Shown: positions 11,936 through 20,757 of the stretch, in pieces | Position numbering within the stretch: the first letter of the stretch is position 1 | Layout of the letters: every line of letters begins with the position of its first letter | From: Mesostigma viride | Lineage: Eukaryota; Streptophyta; Mesostigmatophyceae; Mesostigmatales; Mesostigmataceae | Direction: 5' to 3' | NCBI GenBank assembly: GCA_009746045.1 | Contig: RPFO01000111.1 | Coordinates: 723,301-787,300 of the forward strand | Length of the DNA stretch: 64,000 nucleotides | Made by a program: the position numbers and the translations under genes | Notes under the pieces: model-generated | The model's input: only the letters and a program-made list of their open reading frames with translations | Told to the model about the DNA's origin: nothing | Databases searched by the model: none

Positions 11936-12165
11936 AGAATCTCTCGGGGACTTCCTACGGCGCTGGACGACGACTTGACCCTGGCACATGCATCAACAGC
12001 GGCGGCGCAGGAGCTATGGCCGACCTTACCTCCAGCTCCGGCAGAGCGCAGGGGGGGAAACGGTATACTGGAGGGGGGAGGTAATCCACGTCGACCACAA
12101 GCCCTGGCAGGCGCTGGCCCCTGACACCCCAGCAACCCCAGTCTACATATAGGGAATACATATTC
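11936..12165 (+). mobile_element. LINE family 1 ORF1 C-terminal fragment
   Basis: Nucleotide matches to the ORF1 end at 16290-16510: a CTGGACGACGACTTGACCCT block, then GGAGCTATGGCCGAC, TACCTCCAGCTCCGGCAGA and CACAAGCCCTGGCA, followed by the GGGAATAC that starts the 3' UTR. Small insertions and deletions destroy the frame. Confidence 0.6.
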
Positions 12166-12634
12166 ATTGAGAATGATAAGTTACGGAGGTGAGAGGGGCA
12201 TGCAACATATAAGGAAAACCCCCAAAAGGAGAAGAACCCTGAAGAAATTATTAGGAATCTGACACGGACATCCAAGGATCACGCCAGCTGCACAAGGTAC
12301 AACTAACTACATCACAAAACTACGACACGCAGCAACATCGGCGGTGAGACGTCAACCACCATTGCAGACGAGCTCTTGAAAGGACCAGCTCCTTACCCTC
12401 ATGGGCCTGGTAGTAGGTGAGGTAGAACTGAGTGGGTGCCACCGCCTTCCCCACTCACGGGACAAGGCGGCTCCGGCCCCCACCACCAGTCCTGCTCACC
12501 TTCCCCTCCCCTGAGGACAAGTGCTCAGCGGTTCCTTTCTCGTCGCAAGAGGTTGCACGACCTTACCTGGACGCTGGACGACGACCTGACCCCCGCTCAG
12601 CAGCAGCAGCGATGCGACCTGTGGCCTGAATACC

Positions 12635-13999
12635 CAGTGATGCGTCATACGCGATACGCGTCGTACGCGGCCCCAGGTGTATAATGTATAATACACGGTG
12701 TATAATGTATTATACGCTGATCGTACGATAACCGTTGAAAACCCCTTTTTTGGCATGATTTTGAGGGGTTTTCAACATTCTGAGCAACCAAGCATAGTCT
12801 GCTGGTGTTTTTCCATACCTTTTGCCTATACATGACATATATAGCATGACCTTTGGCATTGCCACCACTACCTAAATACAAGCTTAGTTTCTAACGGTCT
12901 AACTTGATAGTTTCTCTTCAAAATCGAGACAAGTACATGCAACTAAGTATCAATACCAGTATCAATGCACAACTCACTGGAAAGGATAATAAATTTGTAG
13001 AACTTGAGCAAGATATGCATGCACTATACATTGCCCCGAGGTGTCGATGACATTGAAGGGCGTCGATGGCATTGAAAGGCGCAAATGAATGCCTCGCACA
13101 GCTCCTCGTCCAGCTGCTCTTTGCTGAGCCCGTAAGGTGCGGGCAAATTACCGTCGGTGGATTGGCCCTTTGATGATCCGCTTGGCCCAGCCGCCCCAGC
13201 AGCGCGCCCCGAGGTGTTGCTGGCATGAGCGGACACCCAGTTAAAGGCGTCGGTTTCTACAACGTCTGCAAGCCTGTCTTTAAGTGCCGCCCGCACATCA
13301 GCCTGCTTCTTGGCGTCACTAGTCGCCTTCCTCTTCCTGGTATTGCTTTCCTTCTCCGCCTGCTCGACCAGCAGCCTGTAACGGAGTACTCCATCATCCA
13401 TGTAGTAGTTTATATTTGTCTGCTGCCGATTCTTGAGGATGCGCTCTTTGCTAATGTATGTCCAGACAGTTTCGGATGTGGCCTCCTCTTCTTCATCGGG
13501 CCGCACATCATCATCGTGTTCCATTGACTCACGTGTCAGCCATGCCTGGATGTCGATATGCTACGATCTAGGTGCCAGACGACCACGACGTTGCTGGCAC
13601 ACCTTATCACCTTCTTGATCCAGATAAATAGGTGTACGTTTACTCCAAATATACTGTTGCTTATCACCTTCTTGATGATGAATCTTCAGCCTTCCCGCCT
13701 TCACCTTCCCGCCTTCACAAGTCACAATGAACGCGCTTTTAGCTTTAGTGCACTATACACTAGCTAGCTCATCACGCAATTATTTGTTCCTACTACAGTA
13801 GGTCGGCGCGCCGCAGTCTAGGCAAGCAAATGCACCCACCTCATAAGCCAAAAATATGCCAAAAATACGCGAAAATACGCAAAAATGCGCAAAAATACGC
13901 GTTGCGTATGAAAGTACCCCATTTTCGTACGCGCCGCTTGCGTATCGCGCATAATGTACGCTAAATACGGCGTATAATACGGCGTATGACGCATCACTG
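12635..13999. mobile_element. hAT-like DNA element, 1365 bp, with terminal inverted repeats
   Basis: It starts with CAGTGATGCGTCATACGC at 12635 and ends with the exact reverse complement of that string at 13999. The flanks are TGAATACC (12627-12634) and GGAATACC (14000-14007), an 8-bp target-site duplication with one mismatch. A terminus beginning CAGTG plus an 8-bp duplication is typical of the hAT superfamily. The right subterminal region has repeated AAAATACGC motifs (13853-13902) and several further TACGC words, a usual layout for hAT transposase binding sites. No hAT transposase is encoded, so it is probably non-autonomous. It contains the open frame 13024-13524 (-). Confidence 0.75.
13024..13524 (-). 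CDS. Unrecognised 166-residue protein inside the hAT-like element
   Basis: A single open frame from an ATG with an acidic start (MEHDDDVRPDEEEEATSE). A middle part (about 20-100) follows, rich in Lys/Arg/Gln/Glu and likely helical (NRQQTNINYYMDDGVLRYRL, then a KRKATSDAKKQADVRAALKD stretch that could be a nuclear-localisation or coiled segment). The tail is Gly/Ser-rich, then GLSKEQLDEELCEAF. I do not recognise a family. Because it lies wholly between the element's inverted repeats, it may be an accessory protein, a captured host exon or a fragment of a longer transposon gene. It lacks the hAT dimerisation and zinc-finger signatures I would look for. Upstream exons cannot be excluded. Confidence 0.45.
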   Translation of the reverse strand: MEHDDDVRPDEEEEATSETVWTYISKERILKNRQQTNINYYMDDGVLRYRLLVEQAEKESNTRKRKATSDAKKQADVRAALKDRLADVVETDAFNWVSAHASNTSGRAAGAAGPSGSSKGQSTDGNLPAPYGLSKEQLDEELCEAFICAFQCHRRPSMSSTPRGNV

Positions 14000-14961
14000 G
14001 GAATACCTCCGCCACAAGAAGGACCGCCAGAAGCCCAAGGTGTACTGGAGGGGCGCGGGGACCTGATGATCAACCACAAGATGACAGTGGACGCCCCCTG
14101 CGGGCTAGAATAGCCTTAGCATGTATTCATCGGTTGTCACTGCCGCCATGGCAGCCATGCCTAGAATGTTAATAAAAGCTAGGCAAATTTGCCCAGCTGT
14201 GCCACCATACATAGTCACGTGCACCGCTATAACACACAGTACACAACCAGCCATAGCCTTAGCTTCGCCCTTGTACAGCCATGCTACGTCCTGGCTATGA
14301 TCAGATTACTTGCCCACGCTCCTTGTTATGATATGCCCAGGCATAGTTGTCTCACTTCATATGCTCACATGGGTCTTATTGCACCCACAGAACCCGTGCT
14401 GGATCGTCTATCGTGTCCGATTGCATGCAGCTGTGGCAAATTAATATAATGGTTAATTAGACTCGTGCTCCCGTTGGGGAGTCACGGAGCATTAACCCCG
14501 ATGGATGGATGGGTACAAACAGTCCTACCGGTCTAATCTATCTACATCAGCTACATACTACATCTAGCTAACATCATTCTAACTACAACATCTATCTAGA
14601 CAGCCGCTGCCCTAGGGGAGCTGTCTGGCGTGCCTCCCACGGGATTGCACACGCGGGCGCTTCCCCAATGGGCGGGGCTTGTTGTCCTGTATGACCTGGG
14701 CCCACTTGGCCTTGTCCATCATCTTCTTCCAAATCACGGAAAGGCCTAGGCCCCCCATGTCCTCTACTAGCTGTTCTTTGAAGGTGCGGGCCTTGCGGCG
14801 TCTAACATCACTGGGCCCGGCCCACGTCAGGAGGTGCCGGCCAGGCTGAGCTGGTCGCAGTCCTGCGGGGGGGCCACGTGAGGTGTCTACCTGGTTGGTG
14901 CGAGCTAGGTGCCCTACTAGCTGCAGGCGCCGCTGCTTAATGGTGCTGGTGATATAAGGCA

Positions 14962-16948
14962 AATGCTCTCACGAGCCACGAGCCACGAGCTAGGTAGCCA
15001 TGGCTGTCGGAGCTCATAACTTTCACGTTTGAGCGCCGAATTCAGCTGTGAATATCACAATCGCTTCGTCTTTCTAAGACGCACATGCTGATATAATTTT
15101 CCGACGCTATTACGCAATATACGATGAGCAAACGCCTCTCGACGCAACGCAGCCTGGCGGCTGCGCTTAGCAATGAAAATACGTCTGCAGCCCCGGCTGC
15201 AGCTTCGCCAACCGGCCCAGAAGGCAGCGGCGCCACTAGCCAAGCTCTAGTGCTCGCCCAGCCTCCCGGGCTTGCCTCGCCATCTGCCTCGCCTGAACCC
15301 AAGCGCAGTCGCTCTTCTGAGCCGCCCTGGGAAGAGACCTCCTTTGACGTCAACAGCTCCGGCTTCTGGCAACGCCGCCCCACTTGGTTCATGGAAGACT
15401 TGTTTTACGGCAATCACGCCTCGCTTCTAGCCCTGTGCGTGTACCTCACGTCCCACAACCGTGGCCGCTGGCCTGGTGACGGCAAGCTTGTCGACCCCGC
15501 CGAGGCTCTCCCCATCATTCACCGCATGCCTCGCCCCAAGCTTCAACGCTTCGCCCTCTGCTCCCTTGTTGGACGCTCCGAATCCGAGATCTGGGCTCCC
15601 AAACCGCCCCCCTTCCCCTCCGAAGCCTCCATCCGCACCCTCCTCAAGGAAGCTTTCGAGCAGCACGTGACCCCTCTTGCCGCAGATGTGGCGGCACTCG
15701 GCGGCACGCTGGCTGCTGAGCTCCCCACCATCCCCACCGCCACCGCCACCCTCCTCGCCTCCACCCCCCCCCCCCTCCGCCTCCACCGACTCCATCACCG
15801 CCCAGCTCCGCGACATCGACCAGCGCCTCAAGGATAATGCAATCGCTATCGAGGTCTTGCAGAACACAGCAGGCCTCACCGCCCAGGCAGTGAAGGACAT
15901 TGCCGCCAAGCCAGCCCCGGCTGGCCTGGCCGGCGATGCTCCTCCCATCACGACCTGGGCGGACATGCTTAAGCAACATACCACCTCCACCACCTCCGCC
16001 GTCGCAGCCCAGCTCCAGCGGCAGACGCTTGACCTCCGCGAGGAGGCCGAGCTCGCCAAGCGCAGCCTCAACGTCATTGTCAAGAATCTCAAGATGGAGG
16101 AAGGTGAGAATTCCGAGAAGCTTGCGCGTGCTTTTGAGAGAGAAATCCTTGATCGCATGGGCCTTACTGGTGAGATCGAGCTCCAGCCGCCCACCGCCTT
16201 CCCCGCGCGCGGGGTAAGGCAGGGCCGCCCCCGCTCCTTCTCACCTTTAAGACCCCGGCGGACAAGATTTCTTTTCTCAGACGCCGCAAGCGGCTCGAGA
16301 AGACTCTCTTCACCCTTGACGACGACTTGACCCTGGCACAGCAACAACGGCGACGGGAGCTATGGCCGACCTACCTCCAGCTCCGGCAGACCAAGGCGGG
16401 CCAGCCGGTGTACTGGAAGGGGGCGGCCATCTACGTCGGCCACAAGCCCTGGCAAGCGACCCCCTCGACCACCGCGGCCCCAGCAACTCCAGCCCCAGCC
16501 TAGGGGAATACAGCAGTAGTGTAGAATAGTTAGACAGTGGCCTTGTACATGCCCGCCTACTACAGGCACTATACCAGCTGAGGCCTAGCCTTTTAGTCAT
16601 GTACATGTGTGCCTACGCCGAGCCACACTCCAGATGATGCCTAGCTTTATTTAATTATGCAGTGCCCATGCAGGGAGTAACTCCCTGCTGAGCAGCCATG
16701 CCCTAGCTTTTTGTATAGCTATGCTGATCTTCCCCCCCATGACAGGCTCCCCCTTCGCTGGGCATAGCTTGAAGATCATGGGGATGCAAGTGCCTTGGTG
16801 CACCTAGAGCAAGGGTCCTTTACATCCCCACCCTTGCAGGAAGTAGCTTAGGATGTATGATAGGCCATATGCCCCCCTCTCAAGGGCTAATAATGTGCTA
16901 CATATACTCCCAACGGAGTTATGTTACAATTCAATTCAATTCAATTCA
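14962..16948 (+). mobile_element. LINE family 1 insertion carrying ORF1 but no ORF2 (1987 bp)
   Basis: Both ends are defined by a 10-bp target-site duplication, ATATAAGGCA at 14952-14961 and 16949-16958. The element runs from a 5' leader, through a frameshifted ORF1 (15124-16503), to a 3' UTR. It ends with the family signature (GTGCTACATATACTCCCAAC, GGAGTTATGTTACAATTC) and an (ATTCA)n tail. No reverse transcriptase or endonuclease lies between ORF1 and the 3' end. It is therefore an internally deleted or genuinely non-autonomous LINE that must have been moved in trans. Confidence 0.85.
15124..16503 (+). pseudogene. LINE ORF1 (nucleic-acid-binding protein), two frameshifts
   Basis: The first frame starts at ATG 15124 (MSKRLSTQRSLAAALSNENT) and is lost at a C-rich run (about 15763-15778). 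The second frame continues with STDSITAQLRDIDQRLKDNA, a predicted coiled coil, and then RSLNVIVKNLKMEEGE, which resembles the RRM-like domain of L1-type ORF1 proteins. After another break near 16220 the third frame gives TFKTPADKISFLRRRKRLEK, TLDDDLTLAQQQRRRELWP and VYWKGAAIYVGHKPW, ending at TAG 16503. The order coiled coil, RRM-like and basic C-terminal domain is that of ORF1 proteins, which package the retrotransposon RNA. The C-run slip could be a sequencing error, but the second break makes decay more likely. Confidence 0.8.
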
Positions 16949-17374
16949 ATATAAGGCATGCCCTGGTACAGGTCCTCATTGCGGACATGAGCAGCATATC
17001 CTACTCTGAAAATGGAACGCAGCATGTTGGTGACCGCGCGGCGTCCAGCTTGCGGGCCAGGTCGGCGGTGAGGGTCCACGTCTCGGCCCCATACGTGAGA
17101 ACAGGGAGGACGAGGACCTTGAACAGGTCCTGTTTCTCGATCTTGCCCAGGGGCTTGCGCCACAGGGCCCGGTACTGGCGTAAAGCGTGCCAGGCGAGGG
17201 AGATGCTGTGGTCCACATCAGCCTCGCAGCTGGGGAGCAGGCTGCCCAGCAGCTTGACGCGGTCCCGATACAGGACTTGAGAGCCGTCGAGGAGATAGAG
17301 GGCTGTGGCATGCCTCTGGCATGAAGGAGAAAGGGGGTATCTGCCCTTTCTTCCTGTTGTGCACATACAGGGAT

Positions 17375-17435
17375 TAACAGCACTTCGGTGCTCCGTGACT
17401 TCCCAACGGGAGCACGAGTTTAATTGATTAATAAT
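17375..17435 (+). mobile_element. LINE family 2, 3' terminal fragment (plus strand)
   Basis: GGTGCTCCGTGACTTCCCAA runs into CGGGAGCACGAGTTTAATTG and a TTAATAAT tail. This is the family 2 end with almost nothing 5' of it. It abuts the minus-strand reverse-transcriptase fragment. Confidence 0.5.
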
Positions 17436-17837
17436 GAGATTAGCATAGTGGCTGCATGGCTAACGTGATGACTGACTAGCTAGACCTTTTCAGTGGTTTT
17501 CCATTTGCGGGTATTTTCTCGTAAATGGTGGGAGAGCGATCGCAGCAATTGTGCTCACCACTGGACACTCGCGGCCAGTTAGGCTCAAAACACACGCCCT
17601 GATCAAGCATGCTGTTTCCGGCCCCACCGTCTAGGTCATCTAGTCGCTCTACACGTAAGCCAGCCATTTTTTCAATGCACAAGGATACACATTTCCATCA
17701 CCATCCATCTTCATCATCCTGAACGACTCGAACACGCGGACAAGATAACGGCAGGCTCGAGCTACCATGGTCCGGATTCTCCTGATTTCTGGCCTGCGCG
17801 CGCTGGTTGTCTCCTTGATAGTACTCCGTGGCATTGA

Positions 17838-18010
17838 TTAATTAATTCATTAAACTCGATCATGCTCCAGTTGGGGAGTCACGGATGGATGGATACATTG
17901 GGTACATGCAATCCTACCGGTCTAAGCTACCGACAAGAACAGTCCTACTCTATATCTATGGTGCTCGCGACCCTAGGGGTCTTGTCTAGCATGCTTCCTA
18001 CCTCAGTGGC
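17838..18010 (-). mobile_element. LINE family 2, 3' UTR fragment (minus strand)
   Basis: The minus strand shares with the 14435-14612 3' UTR the order TAGACCGGTAGGA, a CCATCCATCC run, then CCGTGACTCCCCAACTGGAG and an AATTAATTAAT tail at 17838. The remaining 5' part is short, so this is a truncated insertion. Confidence 0.55.
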
Positions 18011-18645
18011 ATGCCTCTGCGCATGGCTCGCAAATACTTACTACACTTCTTTCACTTTCATTTGCAGGCAGGAAATGTGAAAGGCCTGCAGCAGCATCCC
18101 CAGTTCCATTCAAGGTTCACATGTCCAAGACTCGTACACAGGAATGCACATCAGATTACTTGGCTTATTAAACGTCAACGCCAATACAAAACTGTAGTTC
18201 ACAGAATACTGGCAAGTGCTTTCACTGCGTAAAGCGCTTTGCAAATTGCGACAATCAACGTGGCTTAGCCTCACACAAGGTAGAATAAATAAGAATTCCC
18301 ACACATGGGTGGATATCTCCCGTTTGTGGGTGGGCGAAAGCCCAAATAGTACATAACAACTGGTCCCACCCAAAAGGGTGACAGCCAGTGTAGCCTAACT
18401 AAAATGTGAAAATGGGCATTGGCCTTCAGGTCTCTACGGATGAAATCCTGCCTTCCCATGGCAACACACCTCAGGGCACCGACATGGGCAGACAGATGAC
18501 TGGGTGACTCATTACGCTAGAGAAGCTAACTGCATGGCTGGTATCCTGACAGAAAAGACCCAGCACTATTGAAATCATAATGTTTTCGCTAGGCCTTAGG
18601 TAAGTGCTCTTCGCAGCCTTATCCCCTCGGAACGCGTAGCGACTC
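18011..18645. other. Intergenic, no feature recognised
   Basis: No exon, repeat family or conserved motif could be supported here. It lies downstream of the minus-strand gene ending at 18646 and may include its 3' UTR. Confidence 0.4.
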
Positions 18646-19559
18646 CTATGAAGTGGGGGCCACCGAGGAGAGCTTGGTGCTGGAGCCGGCCCTGCCAAAC
18701 GGGCTCAGGGGGCTCTTTGGCGTGGCTCCCGCCTTGGGTGAGTTGGGCAGCGACCCCTGTGGCCTTCCCGGCACATCTCCTGGTTTGGCCTTGGGCGACC
18801 CTGACGGGCTGCTTCCTGCTGAGCGGGGCAGAGTGGTTGACACCGAGAGCAGCAGGGGGCAGTCAAACGTGATGGGCGCGCAGTCGTAGAAGAGCGTGAC
18901 GGTGGGCAGGTTTGCCGCCTCTAGGATTTGGGGGTCGTGGCCTTGGCCGGGATCTTCTTCCAGGCCACCCAGCTTGACTGGCAGGGGGGCACCTTTGAGC
19001 CCGAGCTGTGCAAGGGTCATATCTGGATTCAGTGCGGAGGCAGCATTCACCCTGTTGCGTCGCATTAAAATTTCACACGATAGCCATGGCGAAAGCCGCA
19101 TCCAAGCATAGGAAGGAGTGTAGCTTTAGTCGCAAGAAGGTTGTATATATGCCGACTAGGTAACTGCAGCTTGACAGCGAAGTAAAGCCAGCCAAGTGCT
19201 AAATCCCCGCGTGAAAAATCAGGCCAAGCGGTTGCAGCACATGCAACATTACGTAGCTAAACGTACTTGTCCTTATGAAAGGTAATGCCCGAGATGGTCT
19301 CCCCGTGCCGCTTTTGTATAAAATCCCGAACTTCCCGCAAATAAGTGCTGGTTGGAACAGCAGGCAGTACAGTCGTAAGGTGCGCTAACTCTACCATCTT
19401 AATGCAGAGCCTGACATGGTCGTCTGTGGTGTCGTACAAGTTAACGGGGGGTTCGTACACAAAGGAATTCGCATAGGCAGCAAGGCCACCCGCTTTCTTT
19501 TTCATAGGAGAGGCAGGACTGCCCGGCCTGGCGCTAGGAGACGAGCTTTTTGGCGGCAT
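18646..19559 (-). CDS. Unrecognised 232-residue protein, two exons
   Basis: Exon 1 runs 19559-19267 from ATG. Its donor is GTACGT (minus strand, 19266-19261) and its acceptor ends in ACAG at 19052. Exon 2 runs 19051-18646 with the stop. The phase joins (a split Lys codon) and the 699-nt chain closes. Residues 1-28 are Ser/Pro/Lys-rich. Residues 35-150 look like one small alpha/beta domain (NLYDTTDDHVRLCIKMVEL, TYLREVRDFIQKRHGETISG, then NPDMTLAQLGLKGAPLPVKL and NLPTVTLFYDCAPI), with a strand-helix-strand rhythm that could be ubiquitin-like. The tail is Ser/Pro/Gly-rich. I cannot name a family. Long helical and charged blocks without low complexity argue that it is a real conserved gene rather than a chance frame. 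Its 5' end faces the SDR gene across 1.2 kb. Confidence 0.65.
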
Positions 19560-20757
19560 TTATCGCCGCAGGACGTGCCACGAAATGTTTTTCCGGTGCA
19601 GCGACAGTACTAGTAAGCGTAACCGGACAGATCCCCGGGCATTCCAGATCTTGGCTCTATGCCCCGGCAAAGCAAACATCACATTTCAAATGCCATGCTC
19701 GTTATTTTGTTGATTTACCCTGTCAAAGAAAGTCCACAAATTTGAAATGCATCATCGTCGTCATGGTCTACGGTATTCCTGCATTTATAAGTTGACGACA
19801 TCCCAGCTGGTTTTATTTTAATATCGTGTCACTGAGTCAACGAGAAGACCTCTTGCTTTCACGTGCGTTTCCGACTTTCTGCGCGAGTTCAAACTTCAAA
19901 GTATGATGTTATTCATGTTCTAGTATGGGCGAATTGTTAAACAGTTGTCCAGAGATCCTGGACACGTGGAACTGTGGAACAGCGCTACTGTACTGTACCC
20001 ACTATAGATTCTCTGCTGCCCATGTGCGGCGTGGGACACAACAACAACAACAACAACTGTACTGTACAGTACAAGGTGCCAGGCCACTGCAGGCACCAGG
20101 CTTCTGCAGATTTCTGCAGGCACATCATGAGGGCAGCCTGCAGTGTCCTACTGTACTGTGCGGAATAAACGCAACTCAACTCAACTCAACAGTACTGTAC
20201 ACCGCGCAACGATATCGGTGTCAACAGCTGTTTGAACCTGGCTGCTTGAACATTTTTTTCTTAACTCTCCATTGGTCTCTTCTTGGTGTAATAGTACAGA
20301 TTTGATTTTAACGTAAGATTATTTGTCACAACTCGGAAACATTCTGTGGCAACTGATACAGTAAAGTTGTCAAAGGTAGTCAACAACAGCGCCCGCGGGC
20401 TTGGCTCATGGCTTCCAGTTGTCCGCATGACGAACATCTAAATAATGGCGCCGTAAATAATCCCGAGTGGCGAGTGTTGTTCGACAACAACATCATTTTC
20501 CATTTACCTCCCAAATTGATTAGGCCATCGGACCATATAAATTTTCCTTTCATGCTCGCGCATAGCGTAAACATGCTACTAGTAGATCCTTCGGCGTAGC
20601 GGGGCAAGCAAGCCTTGCTGTTGTCGGGGTCGGAGGCTTTGCCGACGTGGCAGGCAGGCAAGCCATGAGCAGATTGGAAGACGGCAGTTCGTTTAGCGTG
20701 CTTTGGTAGCCCTTTTCAAATCGGTCTATACGACGATTTTACGAAGCAAGCCAGGAT
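19560..20757. other. Divergent intergenic region with a possible short retroposon
   Basis: It separates the minus-strand gene at 19559 from the plus-strand SDR start at 20758, so it must hold both promoters. No TATA box is clear. Between about 20040 and 20205 are (CAA)n, several copies of GTACTGTAC or TGTACAGTAC, and an (AACTC)n run ending at AACAGTACTGTAC. The run resembles a retroposon tail flanked by a short ACAGTAC duplication. A 63-codon frame at 20408-20599 has no supporting feature. Confidence 0.35.

Larger units (their letters stand above)
12435..14110 (+). mobile_element. LINE family 1 ORF1 relic split by a DNA transposon
   Basis: The left part (12435-12634) encodes FLSRRKRLHDLTWTLDDDL and then QQQRCDLWPEY, and stops at the hAT-like element. 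The right part (from 14000) resumes with EYLRHKKDRQKP and KVYWRGA, as in the intact order RELWPTYLQLRQ then VYWKGA at 16350-16420. The two halves were one ORF1 before the 1365-bp insertion. Confidence 0.7.
14435..17380 (-). mobile_element. LINE family 2: ORF2 3' half interrupted by another LINE
   Basis: The minus strand between 17366 and 16959 encodes the end of a non-LTR reverse transcriptase: VKLLGSLLPSCEADVDHSIS, then the hallmark VLVLPVLTYGAETWTL, then RNEDLYQGMPYI after a frame break. The chain resumes at 14961 with TSTIKQRRLQLVGHLART, then GRHLLTWAGPSD and KWAQVIQDNKPRPLG, ending near 14612. A 3' UTR and the family 2 terminal signature follow (CTCCCCAACGGGAGCACGAG near 14462-14490, minus sense) with an A/T tail at about 14440. 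The break coincides exactly with the 14962-16948 insertion and its ATATAAGGCA duplication. The endonuclease and N-terminal RT motifs are missing (5' truncated). Confidence 0.78.

Noticed and set aside
17476-17834. Two overlapping minus-strand frames (61 and 68 codons)
   Set aside because: Short, in different frames, next to LINE tails, with no recognisable domain; possibly a decayed element but not supportable as a gene.
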